Of a stretch of 64,000 nt of DNA, positions 43,528 through 54,469 are shown one piece after another. Source of the DNA: UBA4312 sp040266995 (GTDB taxonomy: Bacteria > Bacillota_I > Bacilli_A > Erysipelotrichales > Erysipelotrichaceae); the NCBI GenBank assembly GCA_040266995.1, contig JAWRHV010000039.1, positions 1 through 64,000 on the forward strand, written 5' to 3'. Both the position numbers and the translations under genes were made by a program. Each line of letters starts with the position of its first letter. The stretch's first letter is position 1. The notes beneath the pieces were generated by a model. The model saw only the letters and a program-made list of their open reading frames with translations. It had not been told where the DNA came from and ran no database searches.

Positions 43528-46056
43528 TTAGAACATCTTGAACTGCAGGATGTCTATGGTGAACTGTTCGCGTTCTATATATTCATCCGGCTTTGCAGTG
43601 TTCCTCAGTATCAGGTAATACCGTTTGCTGCGGTCGAATTCAATGTTCATAAGATTGAACCTGATCTTCGTACTTCTTGCATCCACGTCATCACTTTCAG
43701 ATGCTGCCACAAAACGATATTCGCCGGAAACTTTATTTCCATCTTCATCCACAAGATAAGTCTCACAGGTGATAGCTTGCTTGCGCTCCTCAACCTTCTC
43801 ATACTGTTCGAATTCCAGCGTGAAGCTTCTGTTAGTGATCTTTCTTGTGATGCTCTTCAAACGGACACCGACCGGAGAAACTGCTCCCTTATTGCCGGCT
43901 GCACGTAGTTCACCCAGATGGATCACCGGAACAATAATTTCCTGTAAGGATGCCCCACCGTGGACATACTGAAGACCGCTACCTTGTGTCTTGAATAGAT
44001 CATAGCCATACGGTGAGATAACCTTATATGCACCGTCAGAGACATTCTCCAGCGTAAACTCAACCGTATAAGGGATCTGCAAAGACATATCATCTGTTAG
44101 CACATAGCGTTTGGATGCCTCCGTCGGATGGAGTGCCACGACATTGCTATACTTCTGCGATTCCTCGATCTCATTTCTTCTGTAGAGGAATCCATGATCC
44201 GCTGTCACATAGAAATTGGAGATCTGTAGGTTATTATACAGTTTTCTTATAAGCGTCAGGATCTCATCTACCGCGGTCACCGCTACATCAAAGACCTTGC
44301 TCTCATCATGCTCCCCGGCTTTATCCATGACATTGTGGTAGATATACACCAGTGACTTATCTGCCATATAAGCACGGAGCTCATTCCTGGACATTTTATT
44401 GATGTCCTTATACTGTATAGCAGCGTAGGAAGGCTTTTTGTTTTTAAGCACAGCGTCTCTGGCAGCAGTATCAACTGTAGACTGTTCATCCACAGTAACC
44501 AGCTTATTCATATAGGCCATGATCCGGTGCGGAAGCAGCGATGCCATCCCGAAGCGCGTCTCTGAAGGCAACGGAGATATCGCATAATTAATCTCTTCAT
44601 TACCGTTGAGCACGGTATCTGTCTTCAGCTTTTCATACAGCTCTCTTCCGATCTCATACCGGAACCCATCCGAAATGATGACAAAACACTTCTTATAATT
44701 TTTAGCCTGCACTTCCTGATAGAAATTTCTCGACATCTTAAGCCCCGGAAAATCCCAGTTGCCTTGTTCTTTCAGAGCATCACTGAATGCCTTTCCAAGA
44801 GGATCCAGGAACTTGCTCTGGTAGGCGGCTTCCACCATGCGCATCAGATCCTCCATCTCAGATGATGGATTCTCCAGCTTATTGTAATTGGCACAAATCC
44901 GGCGATAATATGTATCGACCTGATAATAGGACTCCGTATAGTTCTGCACGTAATCAGTAGCCAGAAGACCTGTAGAGATTGGTGTCTCCAACCTCTTAAA
45001 GAATGCCATTACAGAACTGAGGATTACATATTCATGGCTATGTGCCTCATACCACATGGAATTCAAACGGTCAGATATCACGCGCTCAAAGGTATCGTAA
45101 TCCAAGCTTCCGTTTGCAAGACTGATAGAGATCTTTCGTATAATATCGATGTCTATACATTCAAAAATGTCAGCTGTCTGCACACAGGTGATGTCACGTG
45201 ATACCAAAAGCCCCTCTATCTTCAGATCCGTGGCAATATCCAGCTGAAGTGATTCATACCGTTTATCCGCCTTAATCTTATCCACGAAAAACTTAGCATC
45301 CATCTGACCAGGCCCTTTGATCCTATACTGATCATAGAATGACGGGAGACCATCAAACTCTGCCTTCTGTTCCAGTAATGATGTATACATGAAGCGTTTA
45401 ATCAGAGTCTCGATTTTCTGATCGCCCTCATAGTTATAATATCTGCATATTTCATCCCAGAGATATTCTTCAAACCCAAACTTCTTCAGATCTTTATACT
45501 TACTGGATTCTGAATTATCAAATACAAGCTCTGTCAGCACGCTTTCGATGGATCTGGAAGATGCTTTCGTCAATACGCACATCATCGCCATTCGAAGATC
45601 TGATGGCTTCATATCATCATTTACTGTTACATAGTTTGATAATCTCTTTGTACGGCTCTCAGCGTCAAAGAACTTGGAATGCCACTCGATCACTCTCCTG
45701 AGGTCAGTATTGGTCAGATTCATCCGGCGCATGGTCAGAGCCACCGTATCGGCATAGTATTCCTCGCTATACATGAGTATATCCATCAGCCAGTTTTCAC
45801 TGTCTGCCGGCTTCTCCGTCGGAATATATACTAGAAAATTGGATTCCGGATCATCGTGTTCGATTGTCTTCTTAATGGCAAACTCATTCTTATCACAGAA
45901 CAACACCTTACAACAGTCATAGCTGTCAGAAGATATGTCTTCTTTGAAATTTGCCGGAGGATCGTACCAGAATATAATCTTTCTGCCGCTGGCATCTTTT
46001 CTGCCAAACAGCTTTATGATTTCCTTTCTGGCCTCCTGATAATCAATACTAGCCAT
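43528..46056 (-). CDS. pglZ: BREX phosphatase-domain protein PglZ (BrxZ)
   Basis: An 842-residue protein with a central alkaline-phosphatase-superfamily domain. VIISDGFRYEIGRELYE (about 450) carries the metal Asp, SETRFGMASLLPH (about 485) the nucleophile region and VTADHGFLYRR (about 625) a metal-binding Asp-His. PglZ is an essential core BREX component, probably a nuclease or phosphodiesterase regulator. It lies 8 bp after pglX. Length is normal for type I. Confidence 0.94.
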   Translation of the reverse strand: MASIDYQEARKEIIKLFGRKDASGRKIIFWYDPPANFKEDISSDSYDCCKVLFCDKNEFAIKKTIEHDDPESNFLVYIPTEKPADSENWLMDILMYSEEYYADTVALTMRRMNLTNTDLRRVIEWHSKFFDAESRTKRLSNYVTVNDDMKPSDLRMAMMCVLTKASSRSIESVLTELVFDNSESSKYKDLKKFGFEEYLWDEICRYYNYEGDQKIETLIKRFMYTSLLEQKAEFDGLPSFYDQYRIKGPGQMDAKFFVDKIKADKRYESLQLDIATDLKIEGLLVSRDITCVQTADIFECIDIDIIRKISISLANGSLDYDTFERVISDRLNSMWYEAHSHEYVILSSVMAFFKRLETPISTGLLATDYVQNYTESYYQVDTYYRRICANYNKLENPSSEMEDLMRMVEAAYQSKFLDPLGKAFSDALKEQGNWDFPGLKMSRNFYQEVQAKNYKKCFVIISDGFRYEIGRELYEKLKTDTVLNGNEEINYAISPLPSETRFGMASLLPHRIMAYMNKLVTVDEQSTVDTAARDAVLKNKKPSYAAIQYKDINKMSRNELRAYMADKSLVYIYHNVMDKAGEHDESKVFDVAVTAVDEILTLIRKLYNNLQISNFYVTADHGFLYRRNEIEESQKYSNVVALHPTEASKRYVLTDDMSLQIPYTVEFTLENVSDGAYKVISPYGYDLFKTQGSGLQYVHGGASLQEIIVPVIHLGELRAAGNKGAVSPVGVRLKSITRKITNRSFTLEFEQYEKVEERKQAITCETYLVDEDGNKVSGEYRFVAASESDDVDARSTKIRFNLMNIEFDRSKRYYLILRNTAKPDEYIEREQFTIDILQFKMF

Positions 46057-46064
46057 GCCTTACC

Positions 46065-49000
46065 TCACTTCAGCGGAGCAAGCAGATCCTTTTTAACCTT
46101 GGACCCGCCATCCGTTACAATTTCTACACCCTGAAACTTGGCATAATTCACTTTTACGCCGTCATCGAAATCAATGCTAATATATTGGTTTGCCATATGA
46201 TCCAAAACTTGTCCGTATTCTATTGCCTCGTTATATGCTGCAGCCAAATTCTGACGTTCCTTCTCAAGACGAATCCTGTCGCGTCCTTCTGCATGAGCAA
46301 TCCTGCCATTCAGCTCGTCCAACTCATTCTTTTTGCGCGTGGATTCTGGCAAGAAATATTTCGCATTGATCCTTGCGAGTGTGTCCTCGTTGTATCTGTG
46401 CATATAGATGAGACACTTAAATCCAGCTTTTTTGCCACTGGTAAACAGCCAGTAAATAGGTCTTTTCTGATAAACCTTTAGATGATCCGCATAGAATCCC
46501 TCATTCAGATACCGATTCAATGTCTCCTCCGAGGACTCATTGTTATTCTTTCCAAGAGCATCCGCGATGAAATCAATATTCTGTCTGTAAGTATCCTCAC
46601 CATAAATCTGCTTAATAAGATTTATCAAAATCGTAGTGAGACCATCCTCCATACCTATTCCGTTGTAAATCGGTATAATGCCATCATCATCCGGTTGGAA
46701 AGAAGCATACTTCGAGGCATCCCACCCTCCACCTGCATATGCAATTCCTGGAACATTAAGAGAATATCTACCCATTGCTACTCCCACAAGATAGGAAATA
46801 AAGGATTGAACATCTCGCGCTTTATCCGCAAGGCGGGTTGTTACATATTTATCTTCCTCTTCTGGAACCAGTTCACCCTGTAAACCATATACATCTATAA
46901 AAATACGGTTCAATTTTTCTTCGTTAGCTTTAAGCTTTAAAAATCTATCTTTACACTCGCCCTGCCACAGCATATAGCAAAGTTCCAAAGGGCCACTAAC
47001 TTCAGGATGAGCTCCATAATAATATTGCATGGTTGCCCCTATTGCGGTTGTATCCCAAAGATCCTTGCTCCAACGAATAAATGGATGCTCATTGAAATCC
47101 CACGACGTTTCAAAAGAATCCCAATCGTCTTTGCACATATCAATGTTCTGTCCAACTATACTGTTTACTTCATTCCTATGTTGTTCATCTAAAGCAACAG
47201 GAACTCTGCTCAGTGGACCTTCATGATAATCTAATGTAGGCGAAAGAACATGAAGAACTTCTTGAGTTACTTTTGTATTTAACAGACCCATTATAATTTT
47301 TAGGTCTTTCTTTCTATTTGGAAAGCATACTGATCCTTTGGATTCAAACAGAAATCCCTCCGGACTATATCGCATCGAAAAATCAGAACTTGATAGGGTA
47401 GACCAAGTACTACCTTCTCTAAAATAATAGCTCTTATTACGAATATATGATTTAGGGAAGTTTCGAAGTTCTAATCCATCATTCTCCCAGTTCACAACAT
47501 ACTCATAGTTTCCATACCACTTCCTATAAGCGCCACCCTTATTGCAAGGAAACCACTTCTTATTGCTTTTTGATGCTACATCAAATGACCTAGAAAGTTC
47601 CAGCTTTTTCAACTCTGGTTCATGCCATAGCCTTAAGAATCTGTCATTCTCACCAGTATCAAGCCCTTTTCTAGGAGCTGCTATATCAGATAAGGATGGC
47701 TGTGTCTCAAAAATACGTAACAAAGTATCGCTAATCCAATACGCAATAGGATTTCCAGATATTTTACGGTATGCCGACATTGCTGATGTGTATTCTTGCT
47801 GCTTCTGTAAGAAAGCCTGTTCTTTACTCTTTTCATCAACCAGCCTATAGTATTTTCCAATGTAGTCGAGCCGACTATTTCTGAGGACAAACGACGTGGT
47901 TTGAACAACAGCATCAAAGGCCCCAAGGCCTAAATGAGCCATTGTAATAATATGATTTGTATTTATCAAGTTTCTCCTTAACTTTTCAAAGCTTCCTAAG
48001 AACATCCAGGAATCAGGATTAACGATAGCCCTAAATCCATTTTGTTTCGTAAAAGGAACTTCCATAAACATGGAAAACATATCTGTTTTGCTATCTGGAT
48101 ATGCGCCAATCAAATACTCTTTTGTTTTTCCTTCAATCTTCGCACTATTTAAGTAGGGCGGATTAGTGATCATAACATCGTATTGAGCCGAAAGAATTTT
48201 TGCCAAGTTGGATAGTTCTTTTAACCTCTTCATTCCCGCGTTCATGAAATCGATGTTAAATAAATTTACGACGGCGTCTTTCGAAATCTTCTCCAGTGCT
48301 CCGTCAAGGCATGCAAAATTAATCGGTTCCACTTTTAGCAGTGACCCGACAGTCTTTCCATTCTCAAATGTCTCAACCAGATAGTGTATTAGCTTGGTTT
48401 CCTCATCATTCAGGAGATTCAGATCCTTCAGCTTCTTGCGGTATTCTAATCCTTTCAGCAACTTGGAATCCTGAAGTTCATAAACATGCGGTGTCTCATA
48501 ATACTGATCACTAAAGAATCTGTTGTTTACACTTCTGGCCTTCATGATTAGAGAGAAGGATGCAAGTTGTGTTGCGCGCTTGTCAACATCTAATCCCACA
48601 AGGTTATTTTTTAGGATTAATGTTGGAATATCCCTCTTCTGATATCCACGCTCTTCATACATCTTATAAAGCAGGTCGAATACATAAACCAGAATATGGC
48701 CGGATCCGCAGCACGGCTCGATAATACGGATATCCTCAGGATTCACATTCCTGTACTTAATCTCCTCAATCTTTTCCTGCACTTCTTCCGTCTGCTCTGC
48801 ATCCTCCACGTAGTATTTCATCTCAGCGCGGAGGGATGAATTCGGATAGCTTTCTAACCATAAACGCCCAACCGAATTTTCGGACATATATCTAACAATC
48901 CAGTCCGTTGTAAACACTTGCGTCAACGTAGGAATTAATTCCTTCGTTATAACCTTTGCATCACGATATTGCTGTCGCCTATCTGCGACATAAAACTGGT

Positions 49001-49640
49001 AAAACCACCCAACAACTTCAGCATCCTCCAGAAATGCTGACTCCGGGATTTCATTTAGTCTTGTAACAACCGTTTCACCCTTTAGCAAGTTATTCGGAAG
49101 GAGTAATTCCAGATATCCCATATCTGTACTGAAAAGCATAGGAAGGACACCTGCAAGGACATTAAACTGCTTAATCAGCACATGACGGAACAGTTCCTCA
49201 ATCTTACCCTGCTGCTTGTATTCATTGCACAGAGCCATGTCCAAACGAAGGTCATCCTTCACGAGATTCAAGTTTTTAAGAATCTCCGGTTCAATTCCTC
49301 CGGCAGGGTCCGAAAGCACGCGGAAGCCATGCGGCAGGAATCCATGAACATCCATAAACTTCAGCGCTACAAACCGATTAAACCACGTATAGGCAAACTC
49401 TTCGATTACATTCTTGTAACCGCTCCTGATGATGAGATTGATGATATTTTCTCTCTTTCCATACAGGTCCGCCGGGTAAGACGTAGGATCTCCCTCAATC
49501 GTAGTAACATCCCCGACCTTCTTTGCCATTTTTATATTTTTTTCATCATTGATCCCAAGTGCCTTAAGAGAAACCTCTATCTGATTTTCTAGGTTCTCCT
49601 TAGCCCATGTGGAATATGTTTGTATAATCTTTTTATCCAT
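46065..49640 (-). CDS. pglX: BREX adenine-specific DNA methyltransferase PglX
   Basis: A 1191-residue N6-adenine methyltransferase that marks host DNA at a non-palindromic BREX site and takes part in exclusion. The SAM-binding motif is IEPCCGSGHILVYVFD (about 310) and the catalytic motif NPPY is in DVMITNPPYLNSAK (about 495). The large C-terminal half sets sequence recognition. It has no frameshift or phase-variable repeat that I can see, so it should be active. Located between brxC and pglZ. Confidence 0.95.
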   Translation of the reverse strand: MDKKIIQTYSTWAKENLENQIEVSLKALGINDEKNIKMAKKVGDVTTIEGDPTSYPADLYGKRENIINLIIRSGYKNVIEEFAYTWFNRFVALKFMDVHGFLPHGFRVLSDPAGGIEPEILKNLNLVKDDLRLDMALCNEYKQQGKIEELFRHVLIKQFNVLAGVLPMLFSTDMGYLELLLPNNLLKGETVVTRLNEIPESAFLEDAEVVGWFYQFYVADRRQQYRDAKVITKELIPTLTQVFTTDWIVRYMSENSVGRLWLESYPNSSLRAEMKYYVEDAEQTEEVQEKIEEIKYRNVNPEDIRIIEPCCGSGHILVYVFDLLYKMYEERGYQKRDIPTLILKNNLVGLDVDKRATQLASFSLIMKARSVNNRFFSDQYYETPHVYELQDSKLLKGLEYRKKLKDLNLLNDEETKLIHYLVETFENGKTVGSLLKVEPINFACLDGALEKISKDAVVNLFNIDFMNAGMKRLKELSNLAKILSAQYDVMITNPPYLNSAKIEGKTKEYLIGAYPDSKTDMFSMFMEVPFTKQNGFRAIVNPDSWMFLGSFEKLRRNLINTNHIITMAHLGLGAFDAVVQTTSFVLRNSRLDYIGKYYRLVDEKSKEQAFLQKQQEYTSAMSAYRKISGNPIAYWISDTLLRIFETQPSLSDIAAPRKGLDTGENDRFLRLWHEPELKKLELSRSFDVASKSNKKWFPCNKGGAYRKWYGNYEYVVNWENDGLELRNFPKSYIRNKSYYFREGSTWSTLSSSDFSMRYSPEGFLFESKGSVCFPNRKKDLKIIMGLLNTKVTQEVLHVLSPTLDYHEGPLSRVPVALDEQHRNEVNSIVGQNIDMCKDDWDSFETSWDFNEHPFIRWSKDLWDTTAIGATMQYYYGAHPEVSGPLELCYMLWQGECKDRFLKLKANEEKLNRIFIDVYGLQGELVPEEEDKYVTTRLADKARDVQSFISYLVGVAMGRYSLNVPGIAYAGGGWDASKYASFQPDDDGIIPIYNGIGMEDGLTTILINLIKQIYGEDTYRQNIDFIADALGKNNNESSEETLNRYLNEGFYADHLKVYQKRPIYWLFTSGKKAGFKCLIYMHRYNEDTLARINAKYFLPESTRKKNELDELNGRIAHAEGRDRIRLEKERQNLAAAYNEAIEYGQVLDHMANQYISIDFDDGVKVNYAKFQGVEIVTDGGSKVKKDLLAPLK

Positions 49641-49651
49641 CTGTTTGCTCC

Positions 49652-52600
49652 TTATCCGAGATCGATCTCATCATTGTTTTCCAATTCGGCAAGCAATTTT
49701 TCACGGATAGCATTCAGGACCACATCCACATCCGCAGCCGTCTTGATTTTCTTGTTTACTGTAGGCACGTAATCGATGATACGGACACGTTTTGCCCTTA
49801 CAGGAGTATCCGTTCCTTCGCTCATGACAGAAGTTATAAAACGTCTGAAACCGGAAAGATTATTGGCGCTGGCAGTAACATAAGAGTCCATATTCGCAGT
49901 CTGGCTGCTGAGAGATCCAAGCCACTCATCATACTGAGCCTGTACTTCATCGGCTTTTTCCTGTATGCGGCTCTTTTGATCTTCGGTAAGCTCTGCTCCA
50001 AGAGCATCGGCCTGTTCGCGGCTCACCGCATCACGATCCTTCTCTACAGCCTTCTTTGTGCGATCAAGTTTTTCTTCAAGGATCTTCTCTTTTGCAGCGC
50101 TCGCCTGGAACACAAGGTTTGCCAGCTCATTCATCCTGGTAAACGGCATATCCAGAGAAATGAGCTCATTCATCTGTCTTACGATATCTTCCATCTTTGA
50201 CAGATCCTGAAGAGAACAGTTCTGTTCATACCACTTGCAGATTTTCTTCGCTTCTTGGTAATTCTTCTGCTGGTTGCTTCCCTCTTTATAAAATGCTTCC
50301 AGCTGCTCAAGCGTTTCAGCTTTGTCTTCCAGACTTTCCTTCCTATCGATGATTTCCTGGAATATAGATATCGTATCCGATGCATGGAGGATGGCATCAA
50401 AGTCCTTATAAACCACCGTTGCTGCCGTGCATCCGGCATAATCAGAGCCATACTTTGTCTTCAGCCCGCTTAAGAATTCCTTCTTACGGGTAAAGAAGGA
50501 AACCACGCCTTCCTTCAGCTTTGTTTCCTCCAAAGGAAGATTTTCTGAATAAACATCTGACATGATCCGCTTTACAGCATACAGAACCTGCTCATCGATC
50601 TTCTCTTGCAGACGAATAACCATTGTATCTGTATTGTTCTTACGAACAAGATCATTTTTGAACGACGTATTTCTCTCATCCACTTCATTGTCATGGATGA
50701 GGATCTGTATTTTGTGGTGTTTCCACAGAACACCGATCATTCCCAGAATATCCAGCTCACGCCATCCGTAAGGCTTCTTCGTAAAATTATCCAGTAGGCT
50801 CTTCACAGTCACCTTCCTGTGAAGTCCGATATCGTCCTTTATCTTGCTGCAAATTTCATCATATGCACTGCTATTTGCATCCCCGGAAATATCATCACCA
50901 TTGAGGGTCATGTTATTGTCGTTCAGCATGGTGAGGATGCTTCTCTGATCCTGATAGAAGTAAGAGACCAGCGGAAGCTTGAAATAATCATGCTTGACCA
51001 TTTCTTTTAAGGCATCCTGCAACCGATCTTTTCCATCCTTCTGCTTGATATCCAGTTTGGCACCAGATAAGTAGATAGGCGCCGTCCTCAGTGCTGCACG
51101 TATAATGTCTTCTGCTCGCTTAATGCGATCAGAAAGCTCTGCTGATTTCTTACTCATTATTTCCGTAAGAGCTGCCGACATAGATGCGCTGTTATTACGT
51201 TTGAAGGTGGCGATCTTGTTGGCTCGGATCAACTCATCGATAAAGGTTCCTTCCGTCAGATCCACCACGATGGAGTTAGAGCGCACAGATTCAGCCTGGA
51301 ACTCTGTATCTGCACGCATGCCAGAGAACTGTGTGATCACTTTAATTGTGATGCTATCCTGACTGAATGATCCTTTAATCTCAGAATCTACATAACGGTT
51401 CAGTCCAAAGTCATAGCGGCCTTCATAGCGATATTTATTGCTTTCAAGCACCTTGTCATAGATGATATCGAAGATGGTACGCTGTACTTCACCTTCGTTA
51501 TATGCAGAATTGTTAATCTGTTTATTTACATCCTGCTCTGCATTAGTAAGGAAGTCGTACTCTTCACCGTTCTTCTGGATCAGCGTCTCTTCTTCCAACT
51601 GTTGCAGTGCTTCAAAAATCTTGTTCTTAAGAGCGGCCTTATCTGCATTGATATTATCGACCATCAGCGTTGCAATCCGATCAATAGTCGAAGGCATCTC
51701 TTTTACATGCTTGATCATAAAGAGCACGCGAAGAACACGGATGGCGAATCCGTCCAGGCCGGCTCTTTTCTCTGCGTTTGAAAATACCGTCTTAATATCG
51801 TAATCAATGAACTCTTCAATAGCGGAATAGAAACTGTCAAATGGAACCAGAATGCCGGAATCAAGATTCGCTGCTTTCTTTGCAGAATTCTGGAATGCGG
51901 AAAGGAGCGACCTTTCATTTTGAGACAGGTGACGGCCTTCACTCATGCCATGTTCGCGGATGGCCTCGAAGACCTTCTGCAAAAGCTCAAACTGGTAGGA
52001 CACGAACGGATAAACATTTTTAAAGTCGTCTGCGTCCTTATACCCCGACCACGTAGGCTTTGTCTGGAATAGAATCAGATTGGACAGCTTGCTGCTGTTG
52101 GCATCATAAAGAGCCCGGAGCGGTGTTTCTGCAATTTCTTTTTTCTCCAGAATACGTCTCTTAATAACCTCATCTGCATTAGCGCCACTGAGAAGTAATC
52201 TGGTATCAAAACGCCCCTGAATTTTGGAGAAATCCTGCTGCTTGTCCTTGGTGCTGTCGATCATAGCCTTAAGTTCCTGCTGGGAAGTAACCACAACCCA
52301 AGCCTGACCACGGCAGAACTTTCCAAGGTCCTCTACACAAGTCTGAAGATTAAGCATCAGCTGTGTGTTATCTCCAATGAACTGACCCACCTCATCCATG
52401 AGGAAGATGACACGCGTCTTATTTTTTGTGCAGTAAGCATCAACGATCTTTGCAAATTCCTCAGTCGTATTCGTGAAGTTCTTTGTCTGATCCTCGATAA
52501 ATTTCTTTGCGCTCTCTTCGCTCATGTCGCGGGAGGCAACCAGAGCACGGATGATATAATCTCGGTTCAGCAGAGCCTTTGCTCTGGTCTGGACCCAATT

Positions 52601-53173
52601 ACGTCCGGAATACTCTTCAAACTTTGCAATAAAGTCCTGAAGCTTTCCTTCTCCATCCAATGTGCGCTCCAGGTCCGCAACCCACGGACTGGTTCCACAG
52701 TATCCCACGGATTCATTGAACGCCCTGAGCATAATATCCATGATGGCCTGTGTTCTGCTTTTGGAGTCTGATTTAGCCTTACTGTCGATATTGAAAAGAA
52801 CTACCTTATTATTTGCCTTAGCACAGGTCTTGATATCTGCCAGCACCATCTGGTCTTTAATCTTCTCATCAAAGTAGTCAGCGGCATTTACCCCGACCAC
52901 TTCCTCATTTTCGAGAATATAACCAAGGATCTTCAGAAAGTGCGATTTACCGGATCCAAAGAAACCAGTGATCCATACACCGATCTTTTCGGTCGGATGA
53001 TTGATGGACTCGCGATATCTGCGAAAGAAGGTACGGAATGATTTTGTGATCTCATCAGTGCAGACATACTCTTCCAGCTCCTGCCACTTCTGTTTCTCAT
53101 CCTCATTTCCTATGGTCACTACGCCCTGAATAGGACGGGTAATGTCTTTCTTGAAGAGATCTTTAATAATCAT
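49652..53173 (-). CDS. brxC: BREX ATPase BrxC
   Basis: A 1173-residue P-loop ATPase with Walker A GFFGSGKSHFLKILGY (about 75) and RVIFLMDEVGQFIGDN as Walker B (about 255). A long coiled-coil region with many Lys/Glu lies near residues 960-1100. Family name DUF499/BrxC; it probably forms an ATP-driven assembly on DNA. The ATG at 53173 follows AAGGAG and overlaps brxB by 11 bp; the longer frame to 53236 is brxB overlap. Confidence 0.94.
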   Translation of the reverse strand: MIIKDLFKKDITRPIQGVVTIGNEDEKQKWQELEEYVCTDEITKSFRTFFRRYRESINHPTEKIGVWITGFFGSGKSHFLKILGYILENEEVVGVNAADYFDEKIKDQMVLADIKTCAKANNKVVLFNIDSKAKSDSKSRTQAIMDIMLRAFNESVGYCGTSPWVADLERTLDGEGKLQDFIAKFEEYSGRNWVQTRAKALLNRDYIIRALVASRDMSEESAKKFIEDQTKNFTNTTEEFAKIVDAYCTKNKTRVIFLMDEVGQFIGDNTQLMLNLQTCVEDLGKFCRGQAWVVVTSQQELKAMIDSTKDKQQDFSKIQGRFDTRLLLSGANADEVIKRRILEKKEIAETPLRALYDANSSKLSNLILFQTKPTWSGYKDADDFKNVYPFVSYQFELLQKVFEAIREHGMSEGRHLSQNERSLLSAFQNSAKKAANLDSGILVPFDSFYSAIEEFIDYDIKTVFSNAEKRAGLDGFAIRVLRVLFMIKHVKEMPSTIDRIATLMVDNINADKAALKNKIFEALQQLEEETLIQKNGEEYDFLTNAEQDVNKQINNSAYNEGEVQRTIFDIIYDKVLESNKYRYEGRYDFGLNRYVDSEIKGSFSQDSITIKVITQFSGMRADTEFQAESVRSNSIVVDLTEGTFIDELIRANKIATFKRNNSASMSAALTEIMSKKSAELSDRIKRAEDIIRAALRTAPIYLSGAKLDIKQKDGKDRLQDALKEMVKHDYFKLPLVSYFYQDQRSILTMLNDNNMTLNGDDISGDANSSAYDEICSKIKDDIGLHRKVTVKSLLDNFTKKPYGWRELDILGMIGVLWKHHKIQILIHDNEVDERNTSFKNDLVRKNNTDTMVIRLQEKIDEQVLYAVKRIMSDVYSENLPLEETKLKEGVVSFFTRKKEFLSGLKTKYGSDYAGCTAATVVYKDFDAILHASDTISIFQEIIDRKESLEDKAETLEQLEAFYKEGSNQQKNYQEAKKICKWYEQNCSLQDLSKMEDIVRQMNELISLDMPFTRMNELANLVFQASAAKEKILEEKLDRTKKAVEKDRDAVSREQADALGAELTEDQKSRIQEKADEVQAQYDEWLGSLSSQTANMDSYVTASANNLSGFRRFITSVMSEGTDTPVRAKRVRIIDYVPTVNKKIKTAADVDVVLNAIREKLLAELENNDEIDLG

Positions 53174-53768
53174 TGCCAATTCTCCTTTCGACCAGCGGGA
53201 ATGCCCTGTAATAATTGTCGTCATCGAGACGTTCAAACAGTCTCATCGTCATTTTCTCTTTTATCTCATATCTGCCCGGATACATCATAACCACTGGATT
53301 CCTTCGGAATATGCTCTGCAGGTTATTAAGTATCGTATGGCTTCTGACAACCGGAAAAGCCTTTCCAACTCCGGTGATAAGCACGATGCTGTTCCCGTCA
53401 TCGGCTATGCCTTCCTTGAACTTATCCAGAAAGGCGTTTTCTTCTTCCTCCACAGAGAGCAGCGGCTGGAAGACCTCTCTCAGAAGAAGGTCCTTATCAT
53501 AATCCTTCTCCATGCGAAGCACATCTTCCATATACCCCTCTTCCTCAATAATCTGCAGCATCATTTCATACAGATCGAATTCGACGATGGAGGGATTTCT
53601 CTCCTTCAGTTTCTTTGTTTCTTTACGGACCAGTAATTCATCAGCTGGAGCGTAATCAAAAATATAGAAGCTCAGATCATTCGCCGTTCCATATCTGGTC
53701 AAGGCTTCTACGCTGATCATTCTGTCCTCGAGATCAATAAACCTTTCATTCAGAGATCTTTCTGCCAT
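53163..53768 (-). CDS. brxB: BREX protein BrxB (DUF1788)
   Basis: A 201-residue protein matching DUF1788: LNERFIDLEDRMISV at the start, then a Rossmann-like middle with ITGVGKAFPVVRSHTILNNL (positions about 135-154) and PVVMMYPGRYE. Its biochemical role in BREX is unresolved. The ATG at 53768 overlaps the brxA stop region and has AGGTGG upstream; two in-frame GTG codons before it are less likely. Confidence 0.92.
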   Translation of the reverse strand: MAERSLNERFIDLEDRMISVEALTRYGTANDLSFYIFDYAPADELLVRKETKKLKERNPSIVEFDLYEMMLQIIEEEGYMEDVLRMEKDYDKDLLLREVFQPLLSVEEEENAFLDKFKEGIADDGNSIVLITGVGKAFPVVRSHTILNNLQSIFRRNPVVMMYPGRYEIKEKMTMRLFERLDDDNYYRAFPLVERRIGNDY

Positions 53769-53769
53769 T

Positions 53770-54375
53770 TCAATCACCACCTAACGTTGCTTTTAAATAA
53801 TCTTTGTCCCCGATCACTTCGATATGTTCCTCAACTGCAGGATGGATCATCACTCTTTCTACCACAATTGTTTTTCTTTCACGTCTTCCCAGTCCTGATT
53901 CAACAAGGATATTGCGGTATCCTTTTGTAAGGCACTGCAAAGTAAACTGTCCCCACTTCGAAACAATCAGATCTGACTGCTTTTTGCTCATAAAGAAATC
54001 ATCAAAGTCATCTATAGATAGATACTGTCTTTCCGGATTCATGAGAGCTTCTCTGTATCGCTCAAACAAAAAATCAAAAAATAAAGAATCAGTTTTTGCA
54101 ATGGCATAGACAAGAATAAATTTGGATGTCGTTACATCTCCGCTGTAAAACTCATTCAGTAAAAAGTCATCAAGGGAGCATAACCGATTGTAGAGAACGT
54201 TCGTAACTTCTCTTCGTCTTTCTAACGAATCAATCTCAACGTAGTTTTCCTCGAAACATTTTTTGTAAATCTCATCGTAATCAAGACCGTCCAGCATCAG
54301 CTTTGCAATTTTCTTCGCAATAGGATACTTGAAAGGGGTTTTTTTGATAGCCGATGAATATGGCTTTTTGTTCAT
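53770..54375 (-). CDS. brxA: BREX protein BrxA (DUF1819)
   Basis: A 201-residue protein matching DUF1819, the first core gene of type I BREX and a small DNA-binding inner-core factor. Visible are KKPYSSAIKKTPFKYP at the N-terminus and SKWGQFTLQCLTKGYRNILVE near residue 140. The ATG at 54375 follows GAGGAG. The BREX promoter is about 65 bp upstream. The brx gene order A-B-C-pglX-pglZ-L is the standard type I order. Confidence 0.92.
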   Translation of the reverse strand: MNKKPYSSAIKKTPFKYPIAKKIAKLMLDGLDYDEIYKKCFEENYVEIDSLERRREVTNVLYNRLCSLDDFLLNEFYSGDVTTSKFILVYAIAKTDSLFFDFLFERYREALMNPERQYLSIDDFDDFFMSKKQSDLIVSKWGQFTLQCLTKGYRNILVESGLGRRERKTIVVERVMIHPAVEEHIEVIGDKDYLKATLGGD

Positions 54376-54439
54376 AAACCAATTCTCCTCTATTATGTTG
54401 GGCCACATATGGCATAAAAGAACACAAATATGCGTATAC

Positions 54440-54469
54440 AGTATAGCACTCGGTCGCTCAAAAAATCAA
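54440..54469 (-). promoter_or_regulatory. Promoter of the BREX operon
   Basis: On the minus strand TTGATT (54464-54469) and TATACT (54440-54445) are 18 bp apart, upstream of brxA. The rest of 54470-54690 holds a few GC-rich inverted repeats but no gene. Confidence 0.6.
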
